DNA of 64,000 bases from Streptacidiphilus sp. ASG 303 (GTDB lineage Bacteria > Actinomycetota > Actinomycetes > Streptomycetales > Streptomycetaceae), in NCBI RefSeq assembly GCF_020991365.1, contig NZ_JAJLRA010000026.1, forward strand, positions 19,426-83,425. Reading direction: 5' to 3'. Made by a program: the position numbers and the translations under genes. Of this stretch, positions 59,066 through 64,000 are shown piece by piece (positions within the stretch are counted from its first letter, which is position 1; each line of letters opens with the position of its first letter). A model generated the notes under the pieces. It did not search any database, was not told where the DNA came from, and saw only the letters and a list, made by a program, of their open reading frames with translations.

Positions 59066-61132
59066 TCAGGCGCCCGGGGGCGGCGGGGGCGGTGGGGGCA
59101 GCGGCCCGGTAGGCCTGGGCCGGGGCGGGAGCGGCAGGCCCGTGACCGGCGGGGGGCCCGGGGGCGGGCCGGGCGGCGGTGGGGGCAGCGGTCCCGTCGG
59201 CCTGGGCCGGGGCGGGAGCGGCAGCCCCGTGACCGGCGGCGGGCCCGGCGGCGGGGGCAGGGCGCCGTGCGGCGGGCGGCCGGCCGGCGGCAGCGGCCGG
59301 ATCCGCGGCGGACGCAGGACGGGCCCGTCCGGCTGCACCGCGCCGGGGACGTGGGGCCTGATGTCGGCCGGGAAGGATCCGCCCGGCGGGGGACTGGGGG
59401 GCAGCGGCAGGAACGCCGGATTGAAGTTCGGATTCGGCACGAACCTGCCCACCGTCACCGGCAGGAAGGGACCGGACCCGCCGGTCACCAGCTGGGCGCC
59501 CCGGATGTTCTCCGCGCTGATGCCGCCGGGGAAGCTGACCTCCTGCTGCCCCTCGCCCGCGTGACTGCCCAGCGTCCTGTTCACGTCGACCCCTCCGGGG
59601 GCCTGGATGTGGAACCGGAAGACGTGCTCGCCGCCCGGCCCGGTGCCCCCGAGGAAGTTCAGGTCCTCCCGCCTCGTCGTCGACACGAACGCCGACGGGG
59701 TGTTCCGGTCCACGAAGTCCGCCAGGTCCGTGTGCGACGGGTCCCTCGGCGCGAAACCCGTGGTGAAGATGCCGTCCGGGCCCACGGGGAGCCGCGTGTC
59801 GTCGCGGAAGAGCGGGTTGTTGTCGGTACGGAACTGGGGGAGTCCGGCCGGGTTCTCCGCGCTGGGCCTCACCCCCGTCACCAGGTGGGGGTCGACCGAC
59901 GGGTCCTGCCGCGCCGGGGGCAGGCCGACCGGGTGCGCCGGGGGCACGGGGCCCGCGGTGCCCTGTCCCCCGGGGAGACTCCTGGACCGCCCCGGCGCTG
60001 ACCCGCCGGGCCGGCCCGCGCCCTCCGCGCCCCTCCTGCCCGGCAGCCGCCCGCGGGACACCGCGCCCCCGAGCACGCCGGCCCCCAGGATCGCCGCGGC
60101 ATCGAGCCGCTCCCCGTTCAGCGCCTCGGTCGCCGCCTCCCGTCCGGCTTCCCCGGCGATGTGCCCGGTGACCGCGACCGCAGGCCTGGCGGCCGGGCCT
60201 CCGATCACCGCTCCGACCGTCCGGGGACTGCCGAGCGTCTGCCGGATCCTCGAAAGGCTTCCGCCCACGGTCCTCCCCGCCCCCGGGAGGATCCGCCCTA
60301 CGGCACCCGCGGCGGCCTTGAGCCCCACGCCCCCGAACCTGAGCAGCGCCGCTCCCGGGACCAGCCCGATCAGCCCGACCAGCAGGTCGCCGAGTTTGAA
60401 GCCCCCGGTCGCCACGGCGACCACCTCGGTGAACGCGAACAGCGCCGCGCCGAGCAGGGCTCCCACCACGGGGAAGAAGACCGCCACGACGGCGGCCAGC
60501 AGTCCCAGGAGGATCTGCACGAACGGGAAGTCCTTGAAGAAGTCGGCGATCCGCTGGAAGACGTTCCGCGGGGGGATGGCCTCGCCCGCCGCCCGGTCCA
60601 GCACGTCCGCGCAGGTCCGCTGGGCACCCTCGCGCAGCGCCCTCGCCTGCTCGGCCAGGTTCCGGGCGGCCCCGAGCCCGCTCCGGCCCGTCTCGATCTC
60701 CTCCTGCCTCCGGCGCGCCGCGTCCCTCTCCTCGTCCGTGGGGTTCTCACCCAGCGCCACCGGGGGCCGGTCGGCCTGGGCCGACGCGCTCCGCGCCTGC
60801 TCGACGGCCCGGTCGAAGGTGTCCTGGGCCTCCTGGAGCCGGGGGGCGTAGTCGCTGTAGGCCTGGGCCGCGTCGTGGTAGGACGTCGCGGTCCTGGAGA
60901 GCTTCTCCGGCAGGTCGTCGCCGACCTTCTCCCGCAGGGCGTCCATCGCCGCCCCCCGGCCGCGCGTGAGCTCCCCGTCCCGCCGGAGCACGCCCAGGGC
61001 CCGCTCCGCGGCGTCCCCGACGTCCCGGTACCGCCGGGCCACGTCCCGGATCAGCCCGGGATCGCCAGGGGTCGGGTCCTCGTCCATGCCCACCAGCCGG
61101 AAGTCCTCCAGGCCCGAGTGCAGCCGCGCCAT
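59066..61132 (-). CDS. Type VII-type secreted polymorphic toxin with ADP-ribosyltransferase domain
   Basis: A 688-residue protein. A helical WXG100/LXG-like N-terminal region (about residues 20-120, DPGLIRDVARRYRDVGDAAERALG) is followed by a charged helix, two or three hydrophobic segments (about 195-265) and a Gly/Pro linker. An ADP-ribosyltransferase domain follows (about 415-555): LFRDDTR (Arg motif), NTPSAFVSTTRREDL (STS/T motif), and EGQQEVSFPGG (QxE). The domain ends near 555 and a Pro-rich tail with two copies of PPVTGLPLPPRP continues to the C-terminus. R-S-QxE domains modify Asn or guanine rather than Arg in known members. ATG at 61132 has GGAGG 6 bases upstream. Confidence 0.9.
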   Translation of the reverse strand: MARLHSGLEDFRLVGMDEDPTPGDPGLIRDVARRYRDVGDAAERALGVLRRDGELTRGRGAAMDALREKVGDDLPEKLSRTATSYHDAAQAYSDYAPRLQEAQDTFDRAVEQARSASAQADRPPVALGENPTDEERDAARRRQEEIETGRSGLGAARNLAEQARALREGAQRTCADVLDRAAGEAIPPRNVFQRIADFFKDFPFVQILLGLLAAVVAVFFPVVGALLGAALFAFTEVVAVATGGFKLGDLLVGLIGLVPGAALLRFGGVGLKAAAGAVGRILPGAGRTVGGSLSRIRQTLGSPRTVGAVIGGPAARPAVAVTGHIAGEAGREAATEALNGERLDAAAILGAGVLGGAVSRGRLPGRRGAEGAGRPGGSAPGRSRSLPGGQGTAGPVPPAHPVGLPPARQDPSVDPHLVTGVRPSAENPAGLPQFRTDNNPLFRDDTRLPVGPDGIFTTGFAPRDPSHTDLADFVDRNTPSAFVSTTRREDLNFLGGTGPGGEHVFRFHIQAPGGVDVNRTLGSHAGEGQQEVSFPGGISAENIRGAQLVTGGSGPFLPVTVGRFVPNPNFNPAFLPLPPSPPPGGSFPADIRPHVPGAVQPDGPVLRPPRIRPLPPAGRPPHGALPPPPGPPPVTGLPLPPRPRPTGPLPPPPPGPPPGPPPVTGLPLPPRPRPTGPLPPPPPPPPGA
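59091..59252. repeat. 87-bp direct repeat encoding the Pro-rich toxin tail
   Basis: Two copies with offset 87 bp (29 residues), about 70 bp nearly identical, code the PPVTGLPLPPRPRPTGPLPPPPP units of the toxin. Confidence 0.85.
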
Positions 61133-61409
61133 GCCCGCCTCCCGCTGCTGTGCGCCCGTGCATTCCAAGCCCTACACGAGGCACGGCGGCGGAAGGTTCA
61201 GTGCGCACCCTCACGACGTCCGCCGATCGGCCCACAGGTACCTCACCCGAGGACGCTGAGGCTCCGAGCAATTCCGGTGCGCTTCCATGAATCGGTCTCT
61301 CCAGCCTCGCGCCCGTACGGATGGCGGCGGAGCGGGGGCGGTCGCGGTGTGCCCGCCGATGGTACGGATCACGGCACGGAGAAACCTTACGGCGGGCGGC
61401 GGCCCCGAA

Positions 61410-62615
61410 TCAGTCCAGCACGGCCGGCAGCCGGGTCTGCGGGTCGTTCGATCGTTGGAGGAGGGGCAGGGCGACGAGCGGGAGGACGACGACCGAGAGC
61501 AGTCCGGCGGCGACCAGCGCGGCGGCATTCTCGGGCCGTACGGCGTGCAGTCTCAGGCCGATGGTCGCTGCGGCCACGATGACCGGCAGCGAGGTGGCCT
61601 GGAGCAGCGCGGTGGCCGCCACCTCGGTCCAGGACAGACCGGCGGCCCGGTACAGCAGGGCCGGGAGACCCCGTACCAGCAGCAGCGCGGCCAGGAACAT
61701 CGGAACCCGCAGGACGGTTCCTGCGTTCTCGAACAGAGCGCCCAGGTTGAACTGGACACCGCTGGCCACGAAGAACACCGGGACGAGAAATCCGTGGCCG
61801 AGCCCTGCGAGCTTCATATGGAAGCGCGGGTGGGAGCGCTCGGCATCCGGGTCGATCAGTCGGAGCACGGCTCCCGCGACAAAGGCGCCGAGGATGGCTT
61901 CGAAGCCCAGATGGAGCGACATCGCCGAGAGCCCGACGACTAGCAGCATCGCCAGTCGGATGCGGATCTGGGCGCTGGTGTCGGCCAGCCGGTCGAGTGT
62001 GTCCGACAGCCAGCGTCGGCGCCCGGCACGCAGGGACGCTGTGACGATGAGCGCTGCGACGCCGATGAGGACCAGAAGCAGGAGGATCTTGGAACCGGCG
62101 TCGGACGACCTTTCCGAGAACAGCAGCGACAGCAGGACGACGGCGCCCACCTCGCCTGCCGAGGCGCCGCCGATCACCAGCTGCCCGACCGGCTGGTCGA
62201 TCGCGCGGGAGTCCTTCAGGATGGGAACCAGCAGCCCGAGTGCCGTCGCCATGAGCGCTGTGCCGATCAACAGGGGACTCTCGACCAGGCCGGCGAGGTG
62301 CATGAGCAGGCCGACCGACAGGGCCAGGACGGCGGACACCAGTAGGCCGACGCCGATCAGGCGCGCACGGGGCCCGCGGAGCTGCTGGATGTCGATCTCG
62401 AGTCCGGCCAGGAAGAGCAGGAATCCCAGCCCGATCACCGACAGCATTTCTACGGCGCTGTCCGCCGTGACGACGTCCAGCACGGCCGGACCCAGGACGA
62501 TGCCCGCCAGGATCTCCAGCACCGCGCCCGGCAGTGGCAGGCGGGGTACGACGGAGAGCAGAAGCGGCACGCCGGCCGCTGTGGCCAGCACGATCACGAG
62601 GTTGTCGTAGGACAT
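61410..62615 (-). CDS. Cation:proton antiporter, CPA2 (Kef-type)
   Basis: A 401-residue membrane protein with about 12 helices. VLEILAGIVLGPAVLDVV, GLGFLLFLAGLEIDI and ARLIGVGLLVSAVLALSVGLLMHLAGLVESPLLIGTALMATALGLLVPILKDSRA are CPA2 signatures. GASAGEVGAVVLLSLLF holds the acidic residue of the transport core. No C-terminal TrkA-N/RCK domain is fused. It may exchange K+ or Na+ for protons. GGAG lies 5 bases before the ATG. The gene has a somewhat different codon feel and lies between the toxin island and the insertion sequences. Confidence 0.9.
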   Translation of the reverse strand: MSYDNLVIVLATAAGVPLLLSVVPRLPLPGAVLEILAGIVLGPAVLDVVTADSAVEMLSVIGLGFLLFLAGLEIDIQQLRGPRARLIGVGLLVSAVLALSVGLLMHLAGLVESPLLIGTALMATALGLLVPILKDSRAIDQPVGQLVIGGASAGEVGAVVLLSLLFSERSSDAGSKILLLLVLIGVAALIVTASLRAGRRRWLSDTLDRLADTSAQIRIRLAMLLVVGLSAMSLHLGFEAILGAFVAGAVLRLIDPDAERSHPRFHMKLAGLGHGFLVPVFFVASGVQFNLGALFENAGTVLRVPMFLAALLLVRGLPALLYRAAGLSWTEVAATALLQATSLPVIVAAATIGLRLHAVRPENAAALVAAGLLSVVVLPLVALPLLQRSNDPQTRLPAVLD

Positions 62616-62946
62616 CAGGGCTCCAGGGACCGACACGGACGGACCGGCGCCACACCACTATCGGCGCGCCGCGCGCCGCACCGTGATGAGGCGTGAGGCC
62701 CTCGTCCCTGCAACCGTGGCGGCAGGAACAGAACGGTGCGCCAGTCGGCCACCGGCCGACGACGTATCGACACGCTATCAATGTTGCATATCAAATACAT
62801 ATTAAAGAGACGTGTGATGCGCGCCCCATCGGAAGCCTTCCGCCCGCTTGTTCCCACGGTCACGGACGAGCTGTGGGTCCGGTGGAGCCCGGAGGGTGGT
62901 GCCTCCATGGCCTTCGCCAAGCGAGGCATGGGGTTCCGGGTCCTTG
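62616..62946. other. AT-rich spot between antiporter and IS5 element
   Basis: Position 62770-62815 has a low-GC stretch (ATGTTGCATATC and AATACATATTAAAG) unusual for this window. No gene is supported. Confidence 0.6.
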
Positions 62947-63814
62947 GACCATGTCCTGCGTGGCGGGCCGGTCGTTGGGAACGTCATGGGGCGGGGTGCG
63001 TGGAGTTGGGGATCGTTCCGGAGGGGTTGTGGGAGATCACGGAGCCGCTGATCCCGCCCTCTCGGGTGCGGCCGCAGGGTGGCGGGACGCAGCACACGCC
63101 TGATGAGACGGTGTGCGCCGCGATCGTCTACGTGCTGGTGTCCGGCTGCGCCTGGCGGGCGCTGCCGCCCTGCTTCGTGATGTCGGAGTCCACCGCGCAT
63201 CGCCGGTTCCCGATCTGGTCCAGGGCCGGGGTGTGGGGTCGGCTGCACGAGGCGGTCCTGCACCGCCTGGACGACGCCGGCCTGCTCGATGTCTCCCGTG
63301 TCGTCCTGGACTCCGCGCACGTCCGGGCCAAAAAGGGGGCGAGCTCACCGGTTCGGGCCCCGTGGACCGGGGCAGGCCGGGTTCCAGGACGCTCGTCCTG
63401 TCGGACGCGAACAGGCTGCGCCTCCTCGTCGGCCTCTCGGCCGCCAACACCCACGACAGCCAGGCCCTGAAGCCCATGGTCCAGGGCCACAAAACGAGAC
63501 ACCACCCCCACCGCGGCCGTCATCTCAAGCCCCATCGCCTCCACGCGGACAAGGCCTACGACATCTCTCACCTGCGGACATGGCTCCGCGGGAAACGTGT
63601 CGGCGTCCGCATCGCCCGCAAGGGCATCGAGTCGTCAGCACGACTCGGCCGCCGCAGGTAGGTGATCGAGCGGACCATGTCCTGGCTCACCGGATACCGT
63701 CGGCTCAGCCACCGCTACGAACGCCACCCCCGCAACTACCTGGCCTTCCTCGGCCTTGCCGCAGCCCTCTGCTGCTCCAAGCGACTCCTCCGCCTCACTG
63801 CATAGGACACGGTC
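62947..63814 (+). mobile_element. IS5-family insertion element, about 870 bp
   Basis: Candidate inverted-repeat ends are GACCATGTCCT (62947-62957) and, in the opposite sense, AGGACACGGTC (63804-63814), matching at 10 of 11 positions. The enclosed transposase frames end at TAG 63803-63805 inside the right repeat, as in compact IS5/IS427 elements. Exact ends and target duplication were not fixed. Confidence 0.7.
63000..63805 (+). pseudogene. IS5-family transposase, with -1 frameshift and amber stop
   Basis: Frame 1 (GTG at 63000) reads VELGIVPEGLWEITEPLIPP, then WRALPPCFVMSESTAHRRFPIW and LDSAHVRAKKGASS. At CAAAAAGGGGG (63329-63339) the continuation lies in the -1 frame: GGELTGSGPVDRGRPGSRTLV, LHADKAYD (DDE Asp) and, after TAG at 63659-63661, VIERTMSWLTGYRRLSHRYERHP (the DDE Glu block). 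The slip site can be programmed in IS427-group elements, but the TAG replaces a Trp codon and cuts off the Glu-containing domain. The element is therefore dead unless complemented. Confidence 0.85.
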
Positions 63815-63855
63815 TTACAGGACGTCTCATTTGGCGTGATCGCTAGTCTGGTGCC

Positions 63856-64000
63856 ATGGTGACGATGGTCGAACGCATGGTGCCGGACGGGTTGTGGGAG
63901 CTGTTCCAGCGCGTGGTGCCGCCGGCGCCGACGCGGCCGCAGGGCGGTGGACGGCGGCGCTACGGGGACCGGGAGGTGCTGGCCGCGATCGTTTTCGTGG
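63856..64000 (+). CDS. IS5-family transposase, N-terminal part (runs off the right edge)
   Basis: The first 48 codons, MVTMVERMVPDGLWELFQRVVPPAPTRPQGGG, match the N-terminus of IS5-like transposases (compare VPEGLWEITEPLIPP in the preceding element). It begins about 40 bp after that element ends, so two different IS5 copies are adjacent. The rest lies outside the window. Confidence 0.88.
   Translation, partial: MVTMVERMVPDGLWELFQRVVPPAPTRPQGGGRRRYGDREVLAAIVFV

Noticed and set aside
62736..63000. A longer N-terminus for the IS5 transposase
   Set aside because: It crosses the left inverted repeat and an AT-rich spacer; homologues begin near VELGIVPEG.

Overview
The window looks like a Streptomyces (or very close actinomycete) chromosome segment. 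Base composition is roughly 73-75 percent GC with G/C at almost every third codon position. It carries a conservon (sensor kinase, roadblock, DUF742, Ras-like GTPase), a SepF-like division protein, several SpoIIE-type phosphatases with loose anti-sigma-like ATPases, a CebR-type operator, and a single TTA codon in a real gene. Both edges are insertion-sequence territory: an IS256-family transposase end on the left, and an IS5-family element with a broken transposase followed by the start of a second IS5-type transposase on the right. No rRNA, tRNA or CRISPR was found.

Left to right. 1-1.7 kb is an accessory scar: transposase tail, a small overlapping unknown gene and a decayed DNA methyltransferase. 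1.7-6.7 kb holds a flavin reductase-like protein, the threonine-degradation pair tdh-kbl with a coupled LysR regulator, and a PIG-L deacetylase. 6.7-9.1 kb holds a second-type methionyl-tRNA synthetase with a Met-Met leader peptide and attenuator-like hairpins, then soxR. SoxR faces a split transketolase whose promoter contains a near-perfect SoxR box (9.1-10.9 kb). 11-17.8 kb contains a TetR-MFS efflux pair, the SepF-like protein, a DinB-like protein, a YrdB-like membrane protein, a serine hydrolase and a WYL regulator ending in a TTA codon. 17.8-24.4 kb has a PAS-GAF-SpoIIE-HATPase phosphatase, an MMPL transporter divergent from MarR, a mismatch-specific DNA glycosylase and a VTT-domain membrane protein.

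24.5-33.4 kb holds an SPFH plus NAD-kinase-like operon behind a promoter with two tandem palindromes, a TSUP permease behind a very large hairpin, an MFS/ROK divergent pair, an HTH-Mop protein, a GDPD and a second WYL regulator. 34-38.6 kb is a LysR-flanked succinate dehydrogenase/fumarate reductase-type operon (cytochrome b, flavoprotein, iron-sulfur). 38.7-48 kb is a mixed run of hydrolases, methyltransferases, phosphatase/ATPase signalling proteins, a GNAT and an MFS transporter. 48-52.8 kb has a secreted GH3 enzyme under a CebR box, an RHH/degenerate-Fic toxin-antitoxin pair and a 3-hydroxyisobutyryl-CoA hydrolase-like enzyme. 53.9-58.1 kb is the conservon. 58.4-61.1 kb is a type VII-type secreted ADP-ribosyltransferase toxin gene followed by an SseB-family gene. 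61.4-62.6 kb is a CPA2 antiporter.

Cross-cutting features. About fifteen genes show a TAnnnT-like -10 hexamer only 6-7 nt before the start codon (leaderless mRNAs), which helped fix starts. Many regulators have a visible palindromic operator next to them. The strongest candidates for undescribed biology are the Met-Met attenuator before the second MetRS, the SoxR-controlled transketolase, the dual-palindrome SPFH/NAD-kinase-like operon, the long hairpin leader of the TSUP gene, and the ART toxin with a repeated proline-rich tail.
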